Shown: piece after piece, positions 9,977-20,888 of the stretch | Layout: every line of letters starts with the position of its first letter | Numbering within the stretch: position 1 is the first letter of the stretch | Source: Polyporus tsugae | Taxonomy: Eukaryota; Basidiomycota; Agaricomycetes; Polyporales; Polyporaceae | Assembly (NCBI GenBank): GCA_024305745.1 | Contig: JAHRBS010000010.1 | Location: 2,549,501-2,613,500, forward strand | Length of the DNA stretch: 64,000 bases | Direction: 5' to 3' | Translations under genes and position numbers: made by a program | The notes under the pieces: model-generated | Databases searched by the model: none | What the model was told of the DNA's origin: nothing | The model's input: the letters and a program-made list of their open reading frames with translations, nothing else

Positions 9977-12900
9977 TTAGCGGGCATGAACCGGACAGCT
10001 CCGTCCGCGTTGCAGCCATGACGACAAGCAAGCTAGAAGACAACCCAGTGAGTCTATGCGGGGAACGTGACCCATGGACGATCTCACCGTTGTGGAAACT
10101 GCACAGGCAGCTAAGTCGAGCCACCGTAGATCCCTTCAAAAATTCTTCCAAGCAGATCACGCATTCCGTCCCAATGAGGGAGCTCTCCGCGGGCAGCTTG
10201 TACACGAGGTATTTCGCAGTTTGAGGGGGCTTGCCGGTACCACCCTCCAGGCAGTGTTTCACGTGTGATTCCTGAACTTGAGGGGGACCAAGGTCCGACA
10301 GTGCGAGTTGGCATACAGGACACCTGTTGGCCTCGTTAGCACGATGCCCGAGAGGGATAATTGACATATAATTACTCCGCAAGGTCGCTCAGCTGAGAGC
10401 TGGATTGGGCGCGAGTAGGACTCGGCACATTGAGTCGTCTTTGGTCGATGAATATGCGTTCTAGAGAGTTTGTGCGCGACGTGGCCAGGCCATTGGGTAT
10501 CGTTGCTGTGACCTCCTCGTAACAACTTTGGCAGACACGTTGCTGACTTGCTCCTAGAGACGCCTCTGGGAACGATGGGTCTTGGACGACGTCGAAAGGA
10601 TCGAGGAGGACCCTATGGGAGGAACAGCGGTCGCAGAATATGCGTCCACAGCGACGGCAGTGCTGTAGAAATGTCAGTGTTTGCACGCAGAGGCTAGCCT
10701 AGTGACCTGACGTACATGCTACACACTGATCATCAGTATAAGGATTATCACGGACGAGAAGAGGACTCACTCTTCGATTCAAGAAGGTGAAGCGGCGACG
10801 GCATTCGCGACACTCGGAAACTTGGTCGTCTCGTTCCCAAGTCGCATGTAGGCTCTGGGGGGAAGGCGTGGACCATCTTGGCGTGAGCACTTTCTGGGGC
10901 GCTTCATGAGTTGGAACACGGAATTCCGGAGCTTGCGACAGGTGGGGCGTAAGATCTGTTGGTCCCCTGGAGCTGCTAGCGCGACCAAAGTAATCGGTCG
11001 TCGTAGACCAAATTGACGGTGCACGGACGGTCATCTCCTCTGGGGAAACACCCGGGTAATGGAACTCATCGTCATCGTCATCGTCGTCGATGTCGACTCC
11101 ATCTGCGACGGAGGGTCAACGACAGGTCAATAATGACGGGTACGGGAAGATAGATTTACCGTCGCCAGAGATAAGCAGACCTTGAGCACCGGCGGCAAGC
11201 CTTCTTCGTTCCAGTTCCCGATTGTATGCGTTCAGAAGGACCTCAGCTTGGATCTTGCGCTCATTGTCATCGTCGCCTACTCTCCGTCAGCATTAAGCTT
11301 ATCCAGTCAAATATCAAGCCACTCACCAAGAAGGCCCTGTCGAAGTTCTGTTGTCGCGCGCTCTAGCTTCGCTATCATCCGTCTTGCCTCGAGCGCAGAG
11401 CTCATGTCGCCGTCGTCCGGATGAGGCGTACCGACAAGGTACCTCGCCCGCGCCACATAATCTTGCGAGCCAAGGCCGAGAGTAGGCATAGCGCTCATTT
11501 CCTGCCCATCACTACCTCCGAAGTCGCTCTCGCCGTCTCCGTGCTCGACATAGGGTATAAGCTGTCCATCCGCCAGATGGTACATTGCCCCGTCCGGCAG
11601 GAGGAACGGCAGCGGGGGTATATCGAGCCTACGTCGCATCACACGCACCCACCGCCGGCGCCGCACCCATGCCTGGGGAGAGTGCGTGCTGGTGCTGGTG
11701 CTCCCATGGCTGCTGCTTCGACTGCGGGAGCTTCCGCCAGTCAACCCGACGGCAACTGCGCCACTGCCATTAAGAAGCCGTTCAAGTTGCGGCGGCGGCT
11801 CGGATAACCACTGGTCGTCGGGATCGGAGAACAAGTGGGCATACTGCCACCCTTCTTGGGCGTCGACCCCGGGAGGAGTCACATCCAACGTCCAATCCGA
11901 CCTATAGATCATCAAACACTGCTCGGATAGAATGCTCCTGGGGTGCAGTACTCACAACCAGAAATGACTCCGCTCCGCGCCTTCTCGCGATGAGCCAGGT
12001 TTAGGCAGAGTGAATGGATCCTCACGGAGCGGGAGCTGCACGTCGCTCCGCCATGCGCCGATCTTCTTCCCATTCGTTTCGGAGGCAACAGGCAAGATAA
12101 GTTCAAACGGCGCCTGGCGTCCACGTCGACCCAGTCCTGAAGCCGAGAACTTGGGGCGACCGCCGGAAACGGCCAGCGTCTTCAGACGAACATCGAGCCG
12201 CTGGTTTTCGTATAATACTAGAGGAACAGTAGTGTGTACCCCCAAAGGATTGAAGGGAACGCTCGAGTCGCGCCACTTCTCTGATTCAAACCGTTGGAGA
12301 ACCTGCGGATACAATTGAGACCAAGGGGAACACATACTTGCGTTCGTTGCTTACCTCGCAGACCCAAATCTCGAAGACGGCGGCCGCAACGTCATACGCA
12401 GTCTCTCCCCAGTTATTCCTAACTAGCGGATCGGCCTGCTGCTTGGTCAAGAGATACAAAACAACCGGCAGATGCCCCTTTGATGAGGCGTTCACTAGGT
12501 ACAAGAACGCGTGTTCGTGAGATCATCAGAGCTCACAAACACGGGGGTACTCACTCAAAGGTGTCCATCCGCCCTTGCTCCGTACATCCACGCCCGGCGC
12601 TCCGTCGATTTCAGATGTCGCACCTCCGCTTTCGCAGAGCCAACGAACGATGTCCAAATATCCCTTTCCGCACCTCAGTACACGTAGCTCTTCCTAGAAG
12701 CAGATAGAGGCTCACCTTAGAACACGCGTTATGCAACGCAGTCCACCCGTCCGCATCCTTCGCATGGACGTCCGCCTTCTCCGGCAGCAAATACGCGACG
12801 ACACCCAAATGCCCGTTGAGAGCAGCCTTGTGCAGCGCGGTCTGTCACACCCACACCCCAACGGCGCGTCAGGAACCCGTCCACACTCCATAAATAGCAG

Positions 12901-13805
12901 CACCCGAGCGGCAGCACCGAGCCTCACCTCGCCCTCTTTGTCTTCAATGTCCGGAATCGCACCGCATTCCTCCACGACTTCGCACCGAACAGAGCTCCCT
13001 CAGAACGCGCCGGAACACGTAAGAAGGGAAACACGTACGCCACTTCACAATGTCCAGCCAGCCCCGGCTCGCGGCCGCGTGCAGCGCCGTGAGGCCCGTC
13101 CGGGGTGAGGCGTCGTTCGCAAGCCCGAATGGATCCACGTCATCCGCGCGCACGGCGCTCCTAAACTCCGTCTGGACGCGCCGGAGGTCGCCCGAGGCGG
13201 CCGCCGCGTGGAGTGCTTCGAACTGGGCAGGCGACGGGTGGTGCTTGGTCGGGACAGGGGAGGAGGCCGGAGCGGGCTTAGCTTGCACGGTGGGTTCTGA
13301 AGGCTCCGTGGGCGGGGAAACGGCGCGGGGAGAGGGAGATACTAGGACCTGCTGTGGCTCCTGGGGCTCGTACTTGAAGGTTGTCGGGGATTCGCATTCG
13401 AAGGCTGCTTGGGGTTCGCATTCGAAAGTTGCTTGGGATTCGCATTCGAAGGCTGCTTGGGATTCATATTCGAGGGCTATCTGGGATTCGTCCTCGAAGG
13501 CTGTCTGGGATTCGTACTCGAAGGCTGTCACGGATTCCTCCTCCGGGTCGTGCTCCTGCGCAGGAGATCCGTTAGCCGCGGCGCCGGGGTAGAAGAACTC
13601 TTCCTCGTCCGACTCGTCGTGCATGGAGGACGAATTCGAAACAGGTGACGGCGAAGAACTAGCGACCCTGGCGGCACGCGGATGAGTGTCAGCGTGGACG
13701 CGGCTACATTCCGCCGCCTAAGCCTAGGGGCACGAGCTGGAGAAGTGAGACTCACTCTTCTATGGTACTCAGGTAGTGTACAGGGTGGAGCAGGTCGCTG
13801 CTCAT
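9977..13805 (-). CDS. ANK-DysF-FYVE-RING protein, probable endosomal E3 ubiquitin ligase
   Basis: Large multi-exon gene. In order: a short N-terminus (MSSDLLHPVHYL); an eightfold-residue repeat tract; ankyrin repeats (GLTALHAAASRGWLDIV, GWTALHNACS, then the KGHLPVVLYLL helix pair); a peroxin/ferlin-type DysF module (DWTLDVTPPG, EGWQYAHLF, and the closing WVRRRRWVR); a FYVE zinc finger (CRECRRRF, then RRHHCRRCG and CDRC, ending CQSC); and a C-terminal RING whose last exon I join as CLCSFHN-ACLSSWLQRGRSCPVHAR-stop. FYVE binds PI3P on endosomes and RING recruits E2, so a membrane-bound ubiquitin ligase akin to yeast Pib1 is likely. The ANK and DysF parts are additions to that scheme. Two CXXC pairs before the RING (CPVCQLAL) may form another finger. 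Ten or more introns; one internal exon is only 3 nt (10716-10718). Confidence 0.85.
13361..13528 (-). repeat. 24-bp coding minisatellite, 7 units
   Basis: Seven in-frame copies of a 24-bp unit encode eight residues of the type (T/A)AFE(Y/C)ESQ near the N-terminus of the ANK-DysF-FYVE-RING protein. Units differ by one to several bases, and central units are closest to each other. The peptide is acidic and aromatic with regular spacing, so probably a disordered spacer or binding array. Confidence 0.9.
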
Positions 13806-14191
13806 AGTACGGTCACGGCAGGAGGGGAAAACTCGGCGCGAGAAGCGAGCTCGCCGGCGTCTGTGAGCCTCGGCTAAAATTCGATAGGTATCATGGCATC
13901 ACATGACCGACCCGCTGTAATTCGGAAATGACGCCTGCCAAGGCTCCCTTCGAACTTCGAAGCTCGCCGCGAGAAGCGGTCTCGGAGCACAAGTACTTCA
14001 TGGGAGAAACGTCGTCTATACATGTCATGGCTACACAAAAACAGCGACTATCGGTACACACAGAGACTCTAAACGAACGTAGATAGTAGGAATGGATGTG
14101 AATAATACGTTAACTCGTTGAGTCCATCCCCCAACGAGTTGAAGAACACGAAACACAAACGCGAGGTCAGAATCCCATTCTAAATAAATAT
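13806..14191. other. Intergenic, promoter of the FYVE-RING gene and 3' end of the reductase gene
   Basis: No supported gene. It contains the 5' flank of the gene starting at 13805 and the 3' UTR of the ferric reductase gene. Confidence 0.5.
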
Positions 14192-16688
14192 CTACCGCGA
14201 CATCCCGAAAGTCTCGACGTGGAGGGTCACCGACGGGGTGCCCTTCAAAATACTCGCCGGACTGGTTAATTTAGAAGCGAGCGCGTTGGAAACCGATGAA
14301 GTGAGCGACGAAGGACCAGAGACTGGGGGTGAGGCATTGCCATCAGTACACGTCGTACTCCTCGGCAGTCATTCAGAGAGTGGCCGCTCACCATCAACTG
14401 AGACGGGACCAGAAGAGTTGTCGACGCCCTCCTGGAGGATTCGCCGGATGCTAGGACGTCCATGGACGATCTTGAGCGAGGAGTACACAGGGAGCTCCTT
14501 ATCGACGACTTCTCCGGAGTCCGAGCCCGAGCCGTCCGAGCCGGCGTACTGTGTGCCCGGGATCTGCGGAATGTCGCACGTAGGGCCCGTGACGTAGACC
14601 GTGGGCTCAACAGCGAGCGTCGTCGACTGTACGGCGGCCAGAGCCTCGCGCAGAGTTTTGGAGATCCAGCCAAGGTGGTCTGTAGCATCGATGTCCGCGT
14701 GTGAAGGCGCGCGTACAATGGAAATTTGACGAAGAGCGGAGACATACCTGACTCGCGGACGGCCCACATGAAGATCACGCGGCGGACGTGCGTGGTCCGT
14801 GTGCGTGCGTGGCTAGGGAAAGGTTAGAATGAGCGTTAAATGAGAAGACGCAGTGGGGCTGGGAGATGACACACCGCACGACATCCAGGAGCAGAGGCAG
14901 AGTGTACGACACCCCAGAACCACCTTAACATGTCATTGTGAGTCACGTCCACACGGTCGGATGGGTATAATAGCGCAGACGAACCAGCGATGAGAATGCA
15001 CGTCGAGAACTTGGTCAAGTCCGGAGGGCATCCGTACGGCCCGTCGATGAACGCAGGCACGCGACAGATGCCATTCCTGGACGCATAATCCCTGAGACGA
15101 CCAGTGAAGCCGCCGCGGCCGCGGATAAGGAATACCACGTCCCGCTCGCCAGAGTTTTCGAGGTCGTTGAGCGACTGGGGGATGCTCGCGATGGTGAACG
15201 GGTGCGCCTCGTTCGGCATGTCGCTGACAGTGGGTAGGATAACGTAGGCGTGCTGGCCGGGACGCCAGTACATCTTGCGGCGGAGAGTCATGCGAACCGT
15301 GTCGAACGAAACAAGCTCGACGATCGCAGAGCCGTACTCGTGCTGTGTGCCGCCGCGTCCCCTGTTGTTCCAGATGAGCCGGGCGGTGCGTAGGACGCGA
15401 TCGAACGCCCAGACGACCAATGCGGGCCAGAAGTAGTCACCGAAGCTGCCAATGTGAATGTGTCGTCAGCACAGGCAGTCCCCGATGTAGATGCATTGCA
15501 CCCGTCGAATGGACGTGTGACAAGTATATGAGAGGACTTACTTAACTTCCCGGGCATGGAGATAGCCGCCAATGATGAAAATCCTAAACAATCCAGACCA
15601 GACACTGATTAGCAGTAGACAAGGAAACCTGATATACACAGGGCTTACCCGACCAGGGCGATGTGCGATAGGAGGAAGAACTCAAAGAACACGTTCCGGA
15701 TGAAGCGGACCGACATAGCAGTCAACAGAGTGAACGCTGTGAGGGACACGGCACCCCAGCGCATCCAGCCATGGCTGAAATCATGCTTTCCAGTGAGGCT
15801 GAGAGGGAATGCCGTTGAGTGCGCTTTGGCGGTGCCAGATGAATGGACATCACATACCCTTCGAGCGCTCGAGAGAGCGCATGGATCCAGAGGAGGATGA
15901 GGCAGGTCCTCGCAGCAGCGCGGTGAAGGATGTTCAACTGTGAAATGAAAACGTCGGTATCCCATAGGTGCTTCAACGTGACTGTGGGAGACAAACCTTC
16001 TCATGTCCAACGCCCGTGAGGACTACGGAAGTGAGATAAGTTTCCTGATCCGACGCGGGGAGATAAAAGTTACACCTACAGGAAATGATGTTATTTTTAC
16101 CAGCCAATGCAACAATGAACGGAAGTTGGCAAGCCGCAAGGTGCGCGCCGCGGTCCTGGTAGAACCAGTAATTTAGGCTATTAGCTAACAAGTGCAGGTC
16201 AACGTTAGCGCAGGTCACGTTCCGAGGTAAAATAAAAGCTTACTATTCGTGAATATGAGGCTCAACATTGTCGCAATGTATCCGAAGATGAAGAACAGCT
16301 CCGCAATGGATGCCCCACCAACGCCGAGTGGGACCTGCACGCGGAACGCGACGATTCTGAAGCCGGATGCAATGGCCGCGGGGATACACCGCCAGGACGC
16401 CTTGCTATTCCGACCGGGAAGGACCAGCTCCGGAGATGACGCCTTCTCAGCCTTCTCGATCGCCCAGTTGGTCTCCTCGGGTGAGAAAGGGCGGCGACGG
16501 AAGAGGAACGAAGATGCAAGACGCAAAACCCGAACGACCAGGAGGAACGCGACAATGGACGCAATGATCACCCACATCCTCATAACCGCGTCCTTTTGCT
16601 GCGCAGCTTTGAGGCGGGAGTCGGCCTTGGAGGGATTGTAGACGCGGAAGCGGTCCGGAAGGTTCATGTCGGAAGTTGACGAGGACAT
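14192..16688 (-). CDS. Ferric/cupric reductase-type transmembrane flavocytochrome
   Basis: Fre/NOX-superfamily oxidoreductase that moves electrons from NADPH via FAD and two haems across the plasma membrane to reduce Fe3+ or Cu2+ before uptake. Start taken at MSSSTSDMNLPDRF; an in-frame extension to 16835 is possible. A first TM (WVIIASIVAFLLVV) is followed by a cytosolic linker and the ferric-reductase TM core with haem-ligand helices (ILHRAAARTCLILLWIHAL; later LLSHIALVG spliced to GGYLHAREV). The FAD domain shows WRPGQHAYVILP and HPFTIASIP. The NADPH site is rebuilt by splicing as IAGGSGVSYTLPLL, followed by RRVIFMWAVRES. The C-terminus ends TLHVETFGMSR. About nine introns. Residues between the ILQEGVD segment and the end are Ser-rich and their exon edges are uncertain. 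Confidence 0.88.
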
Positions 16689-17394
16689 GGTTGGCTGAGG
16701 CTCGGACTCGTCTCGAGAGGACTCTTCCTGAGGTATAAGGTGGCGACGGGATGTCGTATTTATAATGGTCGACCTAGGAACGCCTACAGCCTCCTCCTGT
16801 GTTCCTCCGCCTAGTCTGGTAGAAAGGCCCGACACGCCCGCGTGATCTTTTGACGGACACCGCGCGGACTACCGCGCACCTATTTACATAACGTGATAGC
16901 AAAGTCGAGCGCGGATGGTCAGTGTCAGAGGTCATTGACGGTTGAGGTACTATGACAGACTTCACCTGAATTAGAACGCCTCGGCGGCTGTTGAGGATCC
17001 GGGGTAAACATCTCGAAATGCTCGGGCCAGTTCAATCCAAGGTGGGGCAAGTGTATTGGACCTCGAGCCCGTTCCGGAACGCAGATAGGACATGATCTCG
17101 ACGACAGACTGCCCGAATCCGAGCTTGGTCCAAGCCTCGCCTAGGCGGCGGAGACTCGGATGGTCGACGGGTAAGGCTCGGGCCGGCTGTTCATCGAGAT
17201 GGTTGGCACTATGTCCTGACCACAAAGCAACCAATGGGACGAGAAGGAAGTGGCACCGATAGGAAGACCCTGGATATCTGATAAGCACGCGTGAACATAT
17301 GACATGAGAAGAACGCACGACAGGTCAGTGGCGGAGACTATCGGCAACTGTTATGAAAACCATTCAGGACTCCATGATCGCATGGGTAGCAAAG
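16689..17394. other. Reductase promoter and an unassigned minus-strand ORF
   Basis: It holds the 5' flank of the ferric reductase gene. A minus-strand open frame at 16971-17318 ends EIMSYLRSGTG...RAFRDVYPG and reads somewhat protein-like, but it has no recognisable family, no clear start and no supported partner exons. I do not call a gene. Confidence 0.35.
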
Positions 17395-18059
17395 TTAAAA
17401 CTTGGGTTCGTACGGCATGGACGAGGCCGGCGAACTTGACACGTTGAGAAAGGGGTCGATGTCGTAAGAGACGGTATTCAATGCGACAGCTTCCACGCGC
17501 TTCGGGCAGTCACGAGAGAAGGACCGAAGAAAGACTGTTGAGGGAACCCAGGGTTGACTGCATAGACGTGTCGTTGGATTGCAATGTCGGCGAAAGCTGA
17601 TTGGCGACGCGCTAAACGCTCCTGTGAGGGAAGAAGACAGTCGATTGACTTGTTGACTGAAGAAGTACAAACAACCACATACCTCAAAGCACATACACTT
17701 TCTGGATCCGGAAAGGCCGTAGACGGCGACAGACACGCCACGGGAACGCCTCACGCGTGATAAAGGCACGGAGGGCAGAAACTGTGGTTGGTTACGTTTG
17801 TCGCCGGATGGGGGATGAGCTGGCGCCTCAACATATGCACAGCGTATACGTAGAAGGCGACTAGTACTGCAGTACTCACTGAGAAACTCCGTTCCGGTAG
17901 ATGTAGTGAGCTTATTTGAGACGTTGGACAGCATGTCAATGGGGGGTTCGACGTCGAGGCTGCGACAGCCAGATCTCATATTCACAAGACAGACCACATT
18001 GCAGCAGATCGTGCCGTAAGGCACGCAAGGAAGAGGATGTTCCGTTTAAAGTGGTTCAT
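17395..18059 (-). CDS. Possible small secreted-type protein, unrecognised
   Basis: Weakly supported. A minus-strand ATG at 18059 opens MNHFKRNILFLACLTARSAA, which looks like a signal peptide, but the frame closes after 25 codons. Further stretches on the same strand (SLDVEPPIDMLSNVSNKL, RGVSVAVYGLSGSRK, and the final SYDIDPFLNVSSSP ending at 17395) could be later exons joined by short introns. One of these would have a typical GTGAGT donor after EFLS. I could not connect the first exon to the rest with a normal-length intron. It may be a short secreted protein, a degraded gene, or chance. Confidence 0.3.
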
Positions 18060-18882
18060 GTTGAGCCCGTTCAGATCTAGGAGGGGCACCGGGCCTCAGT
18101 ACTCAGTTCCAAGCTTAGATGAAAAACGGAGAATTCGAAGAGGGAATCCCTATTGCAAGGACCCATCCCGCCCAAACGGTCGAAACCGGTAATGAGGCGG
18201 CCGGCCGGCAGCCCGGCGCCGTGAAGTTTTGAAGCTTGAGCTTGAAAGCTTGAAGTTTCCATGTTTCGTATCGGCGGCCTGCGTCGAGGTACAGTCCAAG
18301 CACTGCAGCTGAGTCCTCTCCGTCCTCAGCGCATGGTACCAACCCAGGCCAGCCGTAGTCAGCGCGTTGAGCAGCTCTTTATCTCCCCCGAGCGCTGCAC
18401 CACCGATTATATGCAACAGATGCGAGAAGGTCGCTGCTCGGAACCCGCCAGAAGTCCGTTCCAGGGTTCGCCGTCAGCCGCGGGGTGTGGCCTTCGTTCG
18501 AGACTAGGAATTTGCACGTAGCGGCTCGTTAACGTTCAGTGTGGATGCATGGGACAGCATTCTCGGGGTTAAGCAGGAGGAATGTGTATCAAGTAAGTAG
18601 TGGTGAGAGTGCGATGATGAACGCGAATGGTGGCGAGACGCTGACGCGATGGCGTGAGTGATCTAAGCGAGAACATCAGCCTCTGACGGCGACTCTCGAA
18701 TCCCTCTCGTACGAGTCAGCGTCCTTGTTCTCTGTATACTTATATGCTCAGACCTCCCGCCAGACCGCACAGGCGCGGTGTCTGACTCCATCCCCGTATC
18801 TAGTGCTCGCCGTGTGTGTAGACGGGAACTTCCAAGCGACCTCTTGCCTCATCTCAAACCCTCACTCGTCCTTCGCGGCACC
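18060..18882. other. Gene-poor region and promoter of the aminotransferase gene
   Basis: No supported gene in about 0.8 kb. At 18190-18260 there is a GGCCGGC-rich palindromic patch followed by three near-repeats of gaagcttgaagc-like sequence. The last 150 bp are a pyrimidine-rich leader before the ATG at 18883. Confidence 0.4.
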
Positions 18883-20724
18883 ATGGCCACCAACGGCAAG
18901 GATCGTTCAAACCTCATTCCCTTCTCTTCCAGGCTTCGCGACGGTAGAGCGCTCGCCCAGGATGTCTGGTCTATATTCAAGTGCGTTCGGCCATTCGGAT
19001 GTCCGGGATGCGATCAACTCACTTACGTGCCCGAAGTGCTGCCAACCTCCCATCGGACTGCATCAACCTCGGACAGGGATACATGAACTTTCCTCCTCCT
19101 CAGTGGGTCAAGGAGGCCGCCGAGGACGCACTGAACTCCGTCGCCACCAACCATTACTCCCACCCGAAGGGCCGTCTCCGCCTCCGCGACGCCATCAAGG
19201 CCCACTACGAGCCCGACTTCGGTAGGACGCTGAATCCGGAGACGGAGATCCTGGTAACCAGTGGTGCAAACGAAGGTACGTCCATCGGATTAATTACTGC
19301 AACGCCGACGTCCCCTCATCGACATCTCGGGCGCCAGGGCAGTACTCTGTCTTCGTCGCATTCTTGGAACAGGGCGATGAGGTCATCATGTTCGAACCCT
19401 TCTTCGATCAGTATCTCCCCTCCGTCACCTTCAACGGCGGTGTTCCCGTCTACGTGCCCCTCCACCCCCCAACCGGCGACGGCAAACAGAGCAGCCATGA
19501 GTGGTCAATCGACTTTGACGAGCTCCGGTATGTGTACCATCATGTCATGATATCCGCCAAAGCACCCGGTCAGTCCGCTAATCGACCGTACATCATGGTT
19601 CTTGTCAGCCGTGCCGTTACGCCGCGCACGAAGATGATCATCGTCAACACGCCGCACAACCCTGTTGGAAAAGTGTTTACCAGGCCCGAGCTCGAACAGA
19701 TCGCAGCCATTGCAGAAGAGCACAACCTGCTTGTGATGTCCGACGAGGTCGTAAGTGTCCCTATCTCTCTCCCGAAGTCCATTTCCTTCAGGACGCCATC
19801 ACCCACCCCCGTATCGTTCCTGACGACGCCCAAACAACCTAGTATGACTCGCTCGTGTTCGACGGCGAAGAGCACGTCCGCATCGCCACCCTTCCCGGGA
19901 TGTGGGACAGGACGGTCACCGTCGGCTCTGCAGGCAGTACGTCCAATTTTCCGTCCCCGCCGAGGCCGAGCCTCGCACTGACCACATCCCCGTTCTATGC
20001 AGAGACGTTTGCAGCAACTGGCTGGCGCGTCGGCTGGCTCATCGGGCCGCAGTCGATTATCCACCCCACACTCGCGGCGACGACGCGCATCGTCTTCTGC
20101 AGCAACTCCCCGCTCCAGGAGGCCACCGCCGTCGGCCTCGAGCAGGCGAAGAAGCGCGGCTTTCTCCAGCAGCAATGCGACGAGTACGCCGAGCGCCGGA
20201 AGATTCTGACGGACGGCTTCGACAAGCTGGGGATGAAATACACGAACCCCCAAGGGAGCTACTTCGTGCTACTGGTTCGTATCCTATCGTACCCGCCTCC
20301 GTGTGGGACCGGCTTCCTGGTGTATTCGGTGACTGAACCTTCGCGCAGGACATCCGTAACGTCAAGTGGCCTGATGATTATCCATTCCCTGCGAGCGTCC
20401 TCGATCGAGGGCGTGACTTCCGGTTAGTCAGGCCGCCTTTCTGCGCCCGCGTAGCCCTTCACTGAATTTGCAATCGTGTTTACGCAGAGCATGTTGGTTC
20501 ATCGCAATGGAGGTTGGCGTTTCCTCCATCCCTGTTAGCGAGGTATGGCTTGTACCTTTATCAGCTCATACACACACGCTTACTATCCGTCTGCGCCTTA
20601 GTTCTACTGCGAAGAGCACACGTCGATCGGCGAGGCATACGCTAGGTTCGCGTTCTGCAAGGACGTCGACACGCTGAAGCATGCGGTGGAGCGCCTGCAG
20701 AACCTCAAGAAGTACCTCGTATGA
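18883..20724 (+). CDS. Kynurenine aminotransferase / cysteine-conjugate beta-lyase family (Bna3-like)
   Basis: Fold-type I PLP aminotransferase that converts kynurenine to kynurenic acid and can act on other amino acids and oxoacids; cytosolic or mitochondrial. The N-terminus is MATNGKDRSNL. Family blocks in order: INLGQGYMNFPPP, HYSHPKGRLRLRDAI, VTSGANEG, GDEVIMFEPFFDQY, NTPHNPVGKVFTR (substrate/PLP loop) and VMSDEV followed by YDSLVFDG. The PLP lysine is restored only by splicing. Using the GTACGT donor after GGCA and the acceptor before AGACG gives GSAGKTFAATGWRVGW, whereas reading through gives Glu. C-terminal exons give NPQGSYFVLL, then WFIAMEVGVSSIP and RFAFCKDVDTL, ending LKKYLV. About eight short introns. 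Length (roughly 450 aa) fits the family. Confidence 0.92.
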
Positions 20725-20888
20725 CCCGCAGCTGGTTTTCCTATACTGGGTCACCGGTCGGACCAACCGCAGAAGTTGAGAAATCATGTCGTACGGATAG
20801 TTAGATAGACGGATATATAGAAGGCGTCGTTATCGCTACACTCTTGGGGAGGTTGCTGACTATTACGTATCGTCATACAATGCATCGT

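Noticed and set aside
13361..13528. CRISPR-like spacing of repeats
   Set aside because: Units are contiguous 24-mers with no spacers, and the array is in-frame coding in a eukaryotic gene.
13050..13592. Plus-strand repeat-containing frames over the minisatellite
   Set aside because: They are antisense readings of the 24-bp repeat array; ankyrin coding lies on the minus strand.
19905..20010. Loss of the PLP lysine in the aminotransferase (apparent GSAGET)
   Set aside because: Using the GTACGT donor four bases later restores GSAGKTF. The Glu version comes from an incorrect intron edge.
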